From contig OY992836.1 of the NCBI GenBank assembly GCA_963921425.1, positions 4,169,825 to 4,233,824 of the forward strand: DNA of 64,000 nt, given 5' to 3'. The position numbers were made by a program, and so were the translations under genes. The DNA is from Dryas octopetala (lineage: Eukaryota > Streptophyta > Magnoliopsida > Rosales > Rosaceae). Of this stretch, positions 36,801-48,914 are shown piece by piece. The notes under the pieces were generated by a model. The model searched no databases. It saw only the letters and a list, made by a program, of their open reading frames with translations, and was not told the origin of the DNA. Position 1 is the first letter of the stretch. Every line of letters starts with the position of its first letter.

Positions 36801-39800
36801 TGCCCAGGTTATTTCGGCATTGAGAGAAGCAGGTCTTGAATCATCAAATTTAATACTTGGTATTGACTTCACAAAGAGCAATGAATGGACAGGTGATATT
36901 CTTTTGTAGATAAAATATTTGTACATGAGTTCTCGTGGATAGAGATAAAAGTTACATTTCAATGATTGTAGGCAAATATTCATTCAACCGGAAAAGCCTT
37001 CATGCAATCAGTAGCATGCCAAATCCTTACGAGCAAGCAATCTCTATAATTGGCCGTACGTTGTCCCCTTTTGATGAAGATAATCAAATTCCTTGTTTTG
37101 GATTTGGCGACGGTTAGTTTCTAGTTATCACTTTACTTTAGGTTGAAATTACTTGGTGATTTTTCAGTAGATAATTGTTTGATTATATCTTCATCTGTAG
37201 CATCAACACATGATCAATATGTGTTCAGTTTTTATCCTGATAACCGATCTTGTCTGGGTTTTGAGGAAGTACTTGCACGTTATAGAGAGATTGTGCCGTA
37301 CTTGAAGTTATCAGGTATTTGACAGTTTTCCCTCTAGTTTATGCAATTTCCTTCTGCCAAGTGGCATCTGCCTGAAGTGCATACTTACCTGCATATGTAG
37401 GATGTCCTTGGCTTTATTTATTTTCCGTTACTGATTATTTGCTTTTCTTTTTTTCTTTTTCTTTTTTTTTTCGTTTTTCTTCTGTTTTGGAGTCTAAGAT
37501 TTTGAATTCATGAATTCATGGCTTCTAAGATTTTGATTCATACGATTAATTTCTCATTCACCCCATACTTATGGGGGATAAGGTGAGACATTGACTACTG
37601 CTAAAGCTGCCTTTACTGTGTCAAAGATATTGTCCAACAGTTTCAGGTTATTGACCTTTGGTGTTTTATCTTTTTCCTTTTCTTGGGTTTAGTTACAAAT
37701 AATGATTTGAATTTTCCTTAAATAAATCAACTGATCAAATTGTAATTTTCTCTTGAGCAAAAAGAAGCTATGATTTGAATTTTTGCAGTATCTGCTTCTC
37801 TCCGTTCTTTCTATGGTTTTATGGATTAGTCTGTATCTTGTTATAGTTTATTCAGAGTTACAGAACACCTTTGAAAAGGACTGAGTAATTTATATAAGAG
37901 GGTAGAGGAGAGGATGTAACAAAAGAGAACTCTGTTGGAAATTCAACATTTTTAGTACCATTTTCATAAATAACTCTAATAAATAGCTCAACAAATAGGT
38001 TTTTTGGGCTTCTATTCTTAATTATTGAAATGTTACCAATGTAAAAATGGAGATTAGCATTAAATTACCAAAGGACTGTTTTACTTGATGCCAGAAACTA
38101 TAGTACATTTGAAAGAGTTGGAAACAATCTTGCAAAGTACTAATGCACTGAGAATTCTGTATGATAATGTGCCATAGTAGTATAGTACTTACATATAGAA
38201 ACACAACATGAAGTTCATAGACAATCAGCTGCAAATTTAATTATCTTGGTATACGAAAGAGAGTATTAGTTCAAAGGGAGAAATTGAGCAATACACACAA
38301 ATTTTAGACTGTGTCCAACTTTGATCCCTGAATCTCATCTTGACCCACTTTGGCCCCTAAACTTCATTTCATGTTTTTAAATGGTCTCTACTGTCAAATC
38401 TGTTGTCTAAAATGATCACCTGCCGTGTACATGCTCAAATGTTTAGGGGCATTTTCCTCAAATTAGGTCCCAACTTTAATCCTGAGCTCCCGCTACCCTA
38501 ACCTTCCCATCCCTCAATTTTTTAGCCCATTCTCTCTCTTTTTCTCTTTTCTCACCTAAACTAGGTGTCCCTTAAAGGTTCAATCCGTACCTCTCTCTTT
38601 TCTCTTCTTAACCTCACCGTGCTGTTAGTTTCCATATTTGTACCCAATGGTGCACTAGGCCAAAAACTGAATGGTCCTCTTAGCTTGATTTTGGCCGCTG
38701 CTGCATTCACAACCACATCTGTATCCACTTATTTATTTTACTTGTCTGATATATGAAAAAAATTTCTTTAGTTCTACTTGTACATGTACTATTATAAATT
38801 AAGGGGGCGTATTCAGTATAGATTTATACAGGAAGGCTCCATTGTAGGATCCTACAAATAAAATTATTTGTAGGATACCTCATGGGGTCCACTCCCATAT
38901 ATTTTCAACAATCCGAACCGTTTATTTTTTAGATCTCTATTCATAGATCATTCTTGCAAAAAAAAAAAAGCCAAATCGGAAATCATTTGCCTATCTAACT
39001 TTGATCAAATAAATAGACTAACCAAATTTTTTTGATAAAACCGTCCATTTGTTTGATCAAAGTTAGATAGGCAAATGATTTCCGATTTGGCTAATTTTTT
39101 GCAAGAATGATCTATGAATAGAGGTCTAAAAAATAGACGGTTCGGATTGTTGAAAAACTACATGGGAGTGGGCCCCATGAGGTATCCTACAAATAATTTT
39201 ATTTGTAGGATCCTACAATGGAGCCTTCCCATATTTTTGTGGGGTTTTTTAGAGTGATAGACTTCAGTAGAATTAATAATATTTATTGACTTCTATAAAT
39301 ACCACAAAGTCAAATGCTAAACTTTTGTGAAATTCTATATTGAGTCTTACAGAGTTCAACAGAATTTTGATATGATATATATAATTAAAATGGTTCATAA
39401 AACACTCTAAAATTAATAGAACACTCAAGAAAATGCCATTTTAGATTGAAAATTTTCGTTTCTGGAGATTTACTCTAAATAAGCAAAAGATAAATTACTA
39501 ATACTAGTAACACTAACAAATTTTGTTCGTATCCTCTTTCTGTTTTCCTTTACTTCAACGGTAACACCACTACGAAAGACAACCTTCACCTTTACACATC
39601 ACTACAGCCCCCAAACACAACCACCACTCCAGCTTTCCAAATCTTTATTTCACATCACCCACAAAGCACAATATCCAAAACCCATCTCAAACAATCATTA
39701 AAATTATAAAGGAAAAAAATCAGGAAAGTCAAACCAAAAAAGAAAAATTAAACAAATCTCCTTCATAGCCATCAATTCTGAACAACCCATACAAACAGTC

Positions 39801-42800
39801 TCAACTAGCGGCTATCCCATTAACAAAATTTACAAAAGAAACAAGAACTCAACCCAAGTTTACCCAAAAAAAAAAAAAACCGAATACACCACCCTATGTT
39901 GAGGATGAATTTTCAATCAATGTGGAAAATAGAGCTTTTTTAGACATTGTTGTGCAGTTGACATCACTATGATCTTATTTTTCAGTTCCTTTTTAACGGC
40001 TGTGGATGAGGTTGATATTTTGTTAGTTTTCTGATTATATTAGTGTCTTGCCCTCTTTTTCTATTCTTCGATTTGTAATCTTGATTCATATCATTTGTGT
40101 TTTAATTTTGTTATATAATTTTGCTAAGCTTTTTAATGGATCTTTTTTGAGCAGCTAACTTTTTCTGTCTTCGTCACATTTGGCTTACCTCTGTTCAAAT
40201 TACGATAATGAAGCCAGCTTGAGTGCATCTATCTGATCATGATTGACTGCCTATTCATAACTATTAACCTATAATCAGTAGTCATTCATACCATTTGAGT
40301 TTTAAGTTTGTTAAATAATCTTGTCTAAGCTTTTTTTTTGGGAAAAATGTATTTTTAGTCCTTGTGTTTTACCTTGCAATCAATTTTAGTCCTTGTGTTT
40401 TCAAAATTGTCAATTTGGTCCCTATGTTTATGTTTGCAAGCAATTTTAGTCCACCACCACCAATTGTGGCGGCGAGTTTGTGGTGGATTTCACCTATTAT
40501 GCCCAATAGAGAGAGAGAGAAAGAAAGCTGATGGGGGAGAGAGGGATGGAGTGAGGGTGAGGATGGTGGTGGTGTGTTGTTGTCGGTGGTGGAAGGGAAT
40601 AGAGGATGATTTTGGTGGTGGGCTAAAATTGCTTGCAAACATAAACACAGGGACCAAATTGGTAATTTTGAAAACACAAGGACCAAAATTGATTACAAGG
40701 TAAAACATAGGGACGAAAAATGCATTTTTCCCTTTTTTTTTTTTTTTTTGGTCTGTTGCCTAAGGTTTTCAACAGATCCTTTTGCAGCAGCTAACTTTTT
40801 CTATTATTGTCACATTTGGTTTAGCTCTGCCCAAATTACGATAATGAAGCCAGCTTGTGTGCATGTATCTGATCATGATTGTCTGCTTGTGCATAGCTAT
40901 AACTTGTTCTCACCTTTGGCTCGGCTATACCCTGTTTATTATAGTACCAGCATTCCGCATACACCTGATATTTTGCTTCCTTATTCACAGGACCAACCTC
41001 ATTTGCCCCAATAATTGATGCATCAATTGACCTTGTTGAAAAAAGCAATGGGCAATACCACGTTCTTGTCATTATTGCAGACGGGCAGGTTGTTGAAACA
41101 TGTTCAATGCCATTTCTTTTTTCTTCTTTATCATAGGTTTGTTTCTATTTTATAATTTTTATTGTACTATGTTGTTCTTATGGCCTTGGAGTGCTTCTAT
41201 TTTCACGTAGGTTACTAGGAGCCCTGATACTCCACCAGGAAGATTTAGCCCGCAAGAACAAGCAACTGTAAATTCCATAGTTGCTGCTAGGTAAAGCAAT
41301 GCATTCTGCGTCTTGGGTACTATGTCTGTTTTTGTTCTAGACTAGGGTCCTGACCATCCGAATCCTGTAAACAGCCAATATCCTCTCTCGATTATCTTGG
41401 TTGGAGTTGGGGATGGACCGTGGGATGCAATGAAGCATTTTGATGATAACATTCCTCAGCGCTCATTTGACAACTTCCAGGTATTTAGATCATTTCTGTT
41501 TTTTTACTTGGTTGGTTTTGATTACTGTTTGACCTTTTGGTGGCTTCTTAGATATTTGCTGATGTTGTTGGTATAATTTTATTTTTTTTGACCAATGATG
41601 TTGTTGGTATAATTAAATATGAGTTTCTGTATGCGACTAATGAAACATGTAAGTTTCTTGCTTTTTGATTGGTGTTGCTCTCTGAAGAATGGATACAGAT
41701 ATGAAATATGCCGTACAAGGACATATCAATATGGCTAGTTTTGAAAACTAGGATAGCAATCATAGCAAATGGTGGGGGACATTGGTACATAAATAAATTT
41801 GGAATGTGATAAATTTTATTTTTTTATTCTATTAAGTTTCGGTTCATATTTCCGAGAAAGGCTTGTACCAAATTGAAATCTCTTGTATCAAAGTTCTTTC
41901 TATTTAGTCCCAACCTCCTGTCTTTTTTTTTTTTTTTTTTTTTTCTTTTTGGTCCCATAAAAATGAAAATGTAAAATATAAGTTGAAGTTGACAAGAAAA
42001 GTTTCAACTTTTTCTACGAACATCCTTTTGTTTTCTCCTTATGAAGATAAAGTAAAATATAAAATTCAACTTGGGTCCACTAGGGAATTACAGAAGTAAA
42101 AAACATATTCCGGCTGTATCCCTGTAATGTTGAATGCATCCCAAACCCAATATGATGCTTTCACTGTTTTCAAACTCTTTTCTGTGGAATTCGTATTTAA
42201 ATTTTCTGTGAAATGCATCTCTGGTATTCTTGTTTTTCTTAATAATTTAAGGTTCAAGGTAGTTGACACTACTGAAATAGCTATAGAGTATCGTATGTAC
42301 ATTTCCATGCACTGTATGTCTTACCATTTTTAGAAGCTCAGAACATCTTAGGTAAGCCTTAATGCCATCACTGAGGAAAAGAAGAAATTAAGAAAAAGGA
42401 ATGTTATAATTTGGGAGTAATTGTTCTGCTTAATTGATGGCAAAAAATGCAATCCTTCTTATGTGTTTTGCTCCTACAGTTTGTCAACTTCACCAAAATC
42501 ATGAAAGACAACACAGATACATCAAAGAAGGAAACAGCATTTGCACTTGCTGCTCTCATGGAAATTCCATATCAGTACAGAGCCACCCAAAAGCCTCATT
42601 TTGTCAAGTAAGGACATGAGTTGCAGTTTCTAGGAAATGTCTACTTTCAATTCAGGGATTCCCAAATATTTGACTCTCTGTCTTTCTCTCTCTCTACTTA
42701 TGCAGTCACGAATCAGTAGGTGGTCCACGTACAAGGCCACTTCCACCTCCACAGGAAGTGATCAATCATGATAATGCAGTTAAATCAATTCCACAAATGG

Positions 42801-43697
42801 CAAACGTTCAGAAAGTTGAGCCAACAGCTCCCATACTGTCAGAAGCTCCTGTGGAACCGGTATCTTTTTCTCCCCCTCCCCCTGTTTCTACTACTATTTC
42901 TACACATGAGCTTATGGTTTTGAGATATGTGTCTTGTTTTGTTCAAGGTCTGTCCCATTTGCCTGACAAATCCAAAGGACATGGCTTTCGGATGTGGTCA
43001 TACAGTAAGTGTACTTATCAAAGTAGTATTATCTTTTTTGAATGAGTGATATGAAACAAGAACTAAGCAAGTTACTTTTGCTTACTGTTTACTTTAAGGG
43101 ACTGTATATGCTGTAGATGACTGCTATTTTAAGAATCAAATTATGGGGAGAATTTCTTCCCCTGACCTTAGTACATCATTCTCCCAGTCCACGAAGTCCA
43201 AGAATGTTTCCTAATAAGAAGGATTTAAGGAAGGGACTTTTCATGGTTAATCAAACTAATTAGACGAATGGAATTTTATTTTTCTATATGCATATCATAT
43301 TTTTGTACTCCACTTTTTTATTTTGAATAAGTGGCCTGTCGTAGAGGGATTCTCAAAAATCCAACTTTCGGCCTGGTGAGAAGGGCATGAGTTTTGAAAG
43401 TCAAATGCTTTGTTTTTTATCAAAAAATGAAAAAGATCTTATTAAATTGAATGCTGGCATACGAGATACTCGACTTTTGGGTGTCATAATCCTTTTTTCT
43501 TATTTTTCCATGTGATTTAAATAAACTGAAATAATTTTCTTTTAATAATAACAAAAAGATGGCACTGAATGATCTTTTGTGTGTTCTCTTTGCATCTTTC
43601 TTTCTTGCTCAAGACCTGCAAGGATTGTGGAGTGGATCTTTCATTATGCCCTTTGTGTCGAGAACCCATATCAACACGCCTGAGACTATATACTTGA
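33823..43697 (+). CDS. RGLG3: RING E3 ubiquitin ligase RGLG (copine/vWA + RING), RGLG3-like
   Basis: Coding exons: 33823-33969, 36808-36892, 36972-37112, 37201-37314, 40991-41088, 41211-41290, 41375-41480, 42480-42607, 42706-42859, 42948-43004, 43614-43697. All have GT-AG junctions and sum to 1,194 nt (397 codons plus TGA). The start MGNGES offers a glycine for N-myristoylation. A copine/von Willebrand A domain spans about residues 50-290 ('[14 protein letters not shown]', '[20 protein letters not shown]', 'FGFGDAST', '[17 protein letters not shown]', '[14 protein letters not shown]'). A proline-rich linker leads to a C-terminal RING finger ('[17 protein letters not shown]', 'CKDCG', '[16 protein letters not shown]'). 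RGLG proteins attach ubiquitin, partly in Lys63 linkage, and act in hormone and stress signalling at the plasma membrane. The exon preceding the ATG is probably joined at acceptor 33801-33802. Introns are swollen by transposons, yet the frame is intact. RGLG3 rather than a paralogue is inferred from sequence recall and the POLD1 neighbour. Confidence 0.95.
34555..34980 (-). pseudogene. Captured fragment of a PIN auxin efflux carrier
   Basis: From ATG at 34980 down: '[20 protein letters not shown]' and '[18 protein letters not shown]', the PIN N-terminus and first transmembrane helix. After a frame change come '[20 protein letters not shown]' and '[10 protein letters not shown]'; after another, '[20 protein letters not shown]', '[16 protein letters not shown]', and past a stop '[15 protein letters not shown]'. 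This covers roughly the first 160 residues of a PIN protein with small deletions, stops and frameshifts. PIN proteins export auxin across the plasma membrane. The fragment lies between MULE-like TIRs, which suggests capture by a Pack-MULE. It is antisense to the RGLG gene. Any function is unsupported. Confidence 0.85.
35022..35691. mobile_element. Foldback/MULE-like element nested in the Pack-MULE
   Basis: The ends are CAGTCACGCTC and GAGCGTGACTG, with arms of about 190 bp or more that continue through 'gagacgtcgcgcaggacc' and 'cgacacgtgtccatctttggg'. The flanking duplication is ttataaaggt on both sides (35012-35021 and 35692-35701), 9-10 bp. A second direct copy of the left tip begins at 35265 ('cagtcatgctcacctgtgag'). 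No protein is supported: the frames at 35072-35317 and 35399-35641 are the two arms of the palindrome. Confidence 0.82.
35780..35968 (+). mobile_element. tRNA-derived SINE
   Basis: A polymerase III A-box-like 'tagttgagtgg' (35789) is followed by 'ggttcgattt' (B-box-like, 35832), then a tRNA-unrelated body and a 3' A-rich tail 'aaaaagaaaaat' near 35954. This order is the structure of a plant SINE. It lies inside the Pack-MULE-like element. Target duplications were not resolved. Confidence 0.6.
38280..38800. other. Intronic sequence of the RGLG gene, origin unclear
   Basis: The text near 38300-38400 ('cctgaatctcatcttgaccc', 'ggcccctaaacttca') has the style of MULE-MITE tips, but no matching opposite end was found. 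The frame 38565-38756 has no recognised domain. Confidence 0.35.
38803..39894. mobile_element. Tourist/Harbinger-like non-autonomous element
   Basis: The left tip is GGGGGCGTATTCAGT and the right tip is the complement of GGGTGGTGTATTCGG. The interior 'gacttcagtagaattaat', 'tattgacttctata' is typical of Tourist-type MITEs. The flank is taa at left and tat at right, so the 3-bp duplication is imperfect or the right end is slightly off. A foldback element is nested near the left end. It lies in a 3.7-kb RGLG intron. Confidence 0.5.
38831..39229. mobile_element. Near-perfect palindromic (foldback) MITE
   Basis: Two arms of roughly 190 bp mirror each other from GGAAGGCTCCATTGTAGGAT inwards, through 'tttgtaggatacctcatggg', to 'gatcaaagttagataggc' near the centre at about 39030. 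The target duplication is not resolved; TA is possible. As RNA it would form a long hairpin within the RGLG pre-mRNA. Confidence 0.85.
40130..40910 (+). repeat. Intronic direct duplication flanking a MITE
   Basis: About 40130-40270 and 40770-40910 share 'cagctaactttttct', 'caaattacgataatgaagcc' and 'atctgatcatgattg'. The MULE MITE at 40340-40732 lies between them. The duplication is imperfect and lies just before the exon at 40991. Confidence 0.75.
40340..40732. mobile_element. MULE-type MITE in an RGLG intron
   Basis: The ends are GGGAAAAATGTATTTTTAGT and the complement of GGGAAAAATGCATTTTTCGT, with arms of about 110 bp ('ccttgtgtttt', 'aattttagtcc'). The flanks are runs of at least nine T on both sides, consistent with a 9-bp duplication in a T tract. 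No ORF is credible. Confidence 0.8.
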
Positions 43698-45058
43698 GCT
43701 GGGGATTGCTTTCTGGTACCCAAAGCTTCGGGGTTTATTAGGGTACTAAAAGAGAATCTCACAGAAATTGTATCACTGTATTTTTCTCAATTTCATCAGG
43801 TTCATTGTCAGGTAAAAACTGTATTTAGTATGCATACTGCAAAAATGAAATAAAAAGAAGCTATTTGTAAGTAGCCTTTGTTTAGCAAGGATTTCATTTA
43901 TTTTGTTATTTTTTTACAAAACTTATTTTTTTTGTTATTGTAATGATATGTCTGAAAATCGTTATACTAGCATTAAATACTAATAATATTTCGAATAAGA
44001 AAAATTATCAAATTAGTTGTTTCATATAAAATTGCTCATACGAGAACCAAAGATATTGTGCTTCTCCCTGCAATTTGATTATTCGTTGGAAAATTATTTC
44101 AGATCAGAAAAAGGATAATGCACAATTGCTCTTTTGATAACCCAGGAATCCAGGATGCAGTTCTGCCTGTAATTTGATTTTGCTTTGAAAATGAATTTGT
44201 TTATAGAAAAGGCTTCCAATACTTCTAGCAATTTTTCATATTGCCATAACATCTCCAGACTTTTACCAATAGGAGACTTAGCACATGTTATTGCTAAGTG
44301 TGCTATTTTTTGTAGTGAGTTTTTGGTTTGGATTGAGAAGCACCATTTTGGCTCCCCTCCCTTCTGGCTGATGATGTATTTTACCTTTCTTACTCAATTG
44401 AATGGGCCACTTATAAAAAATAGGAATAAATTAAATGTATCGTACCTTTCTTACTCAATTAATTGTAGGGTGTTGCTATTCGAACTCAAATTTTTTATTT
44501 CTATCCTGAACACTTTAATAAAAATATAATTTTCAATTCTATCATAATGTAAATTGACTTTTAAGGACTTAAATATTTAATTAAAAAAAATAAAATTAAC
44601 TTGAACCTATACTCAACATTTTTCACCTATACCCAAAATAAAATTATACCCACAGTAGGAGAATAATTTTAGGGATAAACTTGTAAAACCAAGTCCCCTC
44701 TTTTGTTTATAAATAGAGGAGCAAGCCTCAGTTGTACACCTCGGTTTTGAGAAGATAATAAGTCGCAAACCATGTAAGAAAATATTAGAATTGATATATA
44801 ACTTAAAAAACCTTATGGAACAAGGAAATAAGGCAAAAACCTTATAGGATAAGAAAATAAGTCATAGACCTATATAGAAAGTTTAGAGATGAATTATGAA
44901 TGAAACTCTGGTTGAAAAATGACTGTACTTAAACCTTAGAAATCGTCAAAAGTTTGACGGGATCGATCCTAGAACAATAGAATCCATCCTATGAACTACG
45001 GGATTGATCCTTTGAGCCATAGGATCGATCCTCTGAACCATAGAATGGTCGTACACTA
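43698..45058. other. 3' flank of the RGLG gene; no gene seen
   Basis: Contains the RGLG 3' untranslated region (extent unknown) and AT-rich sequence. Repeated 'gatcgatcct' text at 44960-45040 may already belong to the decayed copia element. The frame 44185-44529 has no recognisable domain. Confidence 0.4.
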
Positions 45059-45614
45059 GGATATATCCCTTTCTCCCCAACGAAGATGATGAAAGATCCT
45101 TGGACATGAAATACTATATCTTAGTGCAACAGTTGCTTTATTGTACCTAGCAAAATGTACTAGACCAAGCATAGCATTTCCAATGAATTTATTGGCAAGG
45201 TATAATTTTGCTCCAATGAACAGGAATTGGAATGGCATTAAAGATATTTTGTGAGACCTTAATTTGAGGACCGACGTATATGAGGTTGTTTTACTCAAGC
45301 ACATCTACTCGCCCACATTTGGTTGGATACGCAAATTTTGAATATTCCTCTGGAAAACTGGATATGTGTTTGCCTATGGCAAAACTATGATATCATGTAT
45401 ATCTACCAAACAAACATTAGTTGCCACGTCATCTATTCACTCAAAGATAATTGCCCTCCATGAAGAAATTCAATAATGTGTATGGCTAAGATTTGTAATC
45501 CATCATATCTAGAGAGTACACGTGTAATCTACTTCCAGTCACAAGTACTCCAACAGTAATATATGAAGATAATGCTGCATGCATTGCTCAAATCAAAGCA
45601 TGATATATTAAAGG

Positions 45615-47138
45615 TGTTGATGCTAAAAATCTCCGAAGCAGATAATCAATCAACAATAAATAAAATGAGCAATCTAACCTTTGGAATCGTGACGAGTTTG
45701 ATATTCCTTGTGATCCTCGTGACTTTGATCGCCAAAAACCCTGGGGGGGGGGAGGGGGGATGTACCTGCAATGACACTCTGATGCCTAAATGAGTATTAT
45801 CTCAATTGGATGCTTTGTCAAGAAGGTCTCAATTGCATACCTTGGATTGTCCTAAATGTAGGTATTTATAGGGCTGGGTTGGTTTGACCGAAAAACCGAT
45901 ACCGTACCAGAAACCGTTCCAACCGATGCCGAGAATAACCGTATCGGAGAGAAACCGTACCGAGATATCAGTTTGCCAACCGAACCAGTATGTTCGGTTC
46001 CGCTTTAGGTTCTCAGATCTTAGAACCGCCGGTTTACCGAACCGAACCAAGTATATATAACATTTAATTTAAATATTAAATTTTATACATTTTTATATCC
46101 TAAAATACCTTTCTATAATACATTTATATACATTTCTATAATTTATATAAAAAATATATAAATTTATAAACCCTAAACCCTTTCTATACCCTAAACCCTA
46201 TAATTAATAATTTATATAATAAATTTCTATATAAAAACTAATTAAAAATACCTTAAACTAATATTATACTATATCCTAAAGAATTTATACCATATAACTA
46301 TAAACTGAATACTAAACTCTATATCCTATTCCTATATCCCATAACCTAATTTTAAAATTTTAAAATCATATACCTTATAAGCCTTATTATATCCTATACC
46401 GATATAATTGATAATAATTCAATAATTTATAGTTGGTATATAACTAATAACTATAGTCTATAGAAATGTTTAGTATGGTGTAATATGATAATAGTCTATA
46501 ACTAATAATTATAGTCTATATAAATGTTTAGGGTATAGAAATGTATTATATAAATTATAAAACATATGTAATACAAAGTAAAAAATCTAAACCCCAAAAT
46601 CCAAACCCTAAACCCCGCCCAAACCCCAAAATACCCTAATGTATAAATTTTTAATGGATTTTTAACTTTTTTGGGTCAAATGGATTTTTAAAACTTAAAA
46701 ATCAGAAATTTTCTTTTTTAATCTTCTCTTCTCTCTCCTGCCAACACTCTCATTTCTCTCACTTTCCTTTTCTCTCTCCCCGACCTCACGCTCTCTCTCT
46801 CACCGCGCCTTTGACCGGTAGTATCTTTGTCGTCCAGCGGCTGATGCAGGCGAGACCACCTTCGAAATGCTCGCTTCTCCCTCCTCTCTTTGCCCATATG
46901 TTTTGATTTTCCAAAAAAGCAAGGATTGCGGCGACTCGAGCTAGGGCAGAGTCGAGCCCTTTGCCGGTGATCTCTGTGCTCCGGCGGCTTCGCGACTTCC
47001 CACCACCCAAAACTCATTCCTCTCGTCGAGCTGGTCCCTCTGGTACCTTTCCTCACGCCGACGACGCCCCACGGCGGCAAATCGAAGCCACTCAGTTCGA
47101 CGGGTTCTCTGCGAATCGAAGCCACCCAATCGAAGAGC

Positions 47139-47191
<53 letters not shown>

Positions 47192-47695
47192 AACTCAAGC
47201 CGATCAAGACCCATACCGAGCCGAGCCGACCAAAAATGCCGGTCCAACCGAGTGCCGGTTTACCGGCATTTCGATTCCGATCTAGGTAACCAAAACTGCC
47301 ATCCAAGGGGGGTCCGGTCAGTAGCCGGTTTGGGGTTCTCGGTTCGGTTACCGGACCGAACCCACCCCTAGGTATTTATAGGATCTGATAACCCCAATGC
47401 TCGAGGTTCCATGATCTCCATGTCTCCACGTCTTCACGTCTCCACTATCCATGTTAGCCATGCATGTTGAGCGTGGAAGAAGGAGATGGAGATCATGGGT
47501 TTTAGGGGGTAAATCCACGTTTTCTCTTTTTGAAGGTAGTCGTGTACTGAAATCTAGTCGGCACATTTGACTTAATTGGTTTGGGCCTTGGTCCTTAGCT
47601 TTTTCCTTAGGCTCTAAACAAGAAGCCTTAGAGCAGGAAACCCAAGTCTCGGCCTAGAATGTGGTCGGGCTGATCTATGGAAATCGGGCCCCACA
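45615..47695. mobile_element. Solo LTR (about 570 bp) with nested hAT element
   Basis: It begins TGTTGATGC and ends GGGCCCCACA. The flanks are aaagg (45610-45614) and aaaag (47696-47700), a 5-bp duplication with one mismatch. It splits the copia RNase H frame. The text 'ttgatgctaaaaatctccg' and 'cactctgatgcctaaatgag' is typical of a widespread plant LTR. No genes are present inside. Without the hAT element it is about 571 bp. Confidence 0.72.
45869..47370. mobile_element. Non-autonomous hAT element, 1.5 kb
   Basis: The left end is TAGGGCTGGGTTGGTTTGAC and the right end is the complement of TAGGGGTGGGTTCGGT. The perfect 8-bp duplication ggtattta lies at 45861-45868 and 47371-47378. Subterminal sequence is dense in ACCG/CGGT motifs. 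The middle is AT-rich with 'ccctaaacc' text, followed by a GC-rich CT leader-like block (46730-47200) with (TC)n at 47138-47190. It has the same internal plan as the hAT element at 8457. No transposase is seen. Confidence 0.88.
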
Positions 47696-48149
47696 AAAAG
47701 TGACAGAACTAAAGCACATTTCACCAAAATTATTCTAAGCACTTGAGCTTGAGAAGAATTGTGAAGTCGAAATTAGACAAATCCACTCTTGTGAAAAATT
47801 TGCAGACTTCTTAACTAGTCTTTGCCGAAATGTACGTTTAAGAGATTGATGCATGGTATCAGTTTGCGTCGACATTCTCAACTATCAAATTGACAGATGC
47901 AGTCATCAGGGGGAGCATCCTACTACACTAAACATATGGGCACTATACTCTTTTTCCTTCAACTAGATTTTGTCCCACATGATTTTTTCTAACAAGGTTT
48001 TAACGAGATAACATTATGCGTGTCCAACACTATTTCAATGATCTTAGAAAGGTTGTACTATTTTTCGTTTCTTGCATCTCACTAGGTTTTCCTAATAAGG
48101 TTTGAATGAGGCAATTGTCACTGATTGGTGATCATTCAATAAGAAGTGT

Positions 48150-48400
48150 TGTAAACGATATATAATACATGTGGGATGTCCACTAATTCATGTTTATTAG
48201 AAATCCTTGTAAAATAGAGTAATGCCCAAGAGAACTTGGATTATAGGCTGGCCTCCAAGTTACAATTGCCTATGAATAGGCAAGTTATTGAAGAAATTAA
48301 AAAACATCTTTTGTTCTCTCAATTTCTTCTCTTTATTTCACTAATTCTATAACCGTCAGAGATTTTTAGTAGTCTGTTAATTTTATTTAAATATTTTTTA
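48150..48400 (+). mobile_element. Probable 3' LTR portion of the copia element
   Basis: 'tgttgtaaacgatatataat' and 'gtgggatgtccacta' followed by a short TATA-type leader ('tgcctatgaatag') and 'ttctctcaatttcttctctt' resemble a Ty1/copia LTR. It lies downstream of the copia tail at 47920. Boundaries are uncertain, and a MULE-like element interrupts its end at 48401. Confidence 0.5.
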
Positions 48401-48880
48401 GGCTTATTATCAATTTTGCCCCCTGAATTATGATTCTATTCCTAATGTGCCCCCTTACTTTTTAATTCTATCAATTTACCCCCTAACAGTTACAACGTTA
48501 TTCTAATGTACCCCTTCGGCTCAATTCTGTCATACTTTTCGTTAGTCTTGTTGACGTGGCGCCTACGTGGCAGAGTATATTGGCCATTTCACCTACCTGG
48601 ATCACTCAGCACTCCAATTTTGCTACATAAACATAAAAAGTGGGACCCACCCCTTTAATTTAATTCAAAACTTAAAATTTAAAACAAAAAAATTATTTTA
48701 AACTCTAATATTTAGAAAGAAAATAAATAAATAAATAAAAAACCAAACCCACCATCCCCTCCCCTCCCCAACCCAACCCGTGCCCAGGCCACTCCCACCT
48801 CCCTAAACCCTCCCGATCAGAAACTCACCCCACCACCCTCTCCTCCCGATCACCCACCATTCCAGGCCAATGACCCCCTT

Positions 48881-48914
<34 letters not shown>

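Larger units (their letters stand above)
45059..47920 (+). pseudogene. Degenerate Ty1/copia RNase H fragment, split by a solo LTR
   Basis: Before the insertion the frames show 'LLYLANCTRP'-type text with one or more frameshifts ('FAPMNRNWNGIKDIL', 'LVGYANFEYSSGKLDMC') and 'PTVIYEDNAACIAQIKA'. After it (from 47696) come 'SDRTKHISPKLF' and 'IHSCEKFADFLTSLCRN'. These are the RNase H and tail blocks of Ty1/copia pol. The LTR at 45615-47695 falls exactly between 'YIK' and 'SDRTKH'. Many stops make it inactive. No reverse transcriptase is left upstream. Confidence 0.82.

Noticed and set aside
38565..38756. 63-aa frame with a hydrophobic segment
   Set aside because: It lies within an RGLG intron with no recognised domain and no splice context of its own.
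46718..47371. 135-aa and 136-aa frames on opposite strands
   Set aside because: They lie in the GC-rich leader-like block of a non-autonomous hAT element, with no transposase motif (such as the dimerisation domain).
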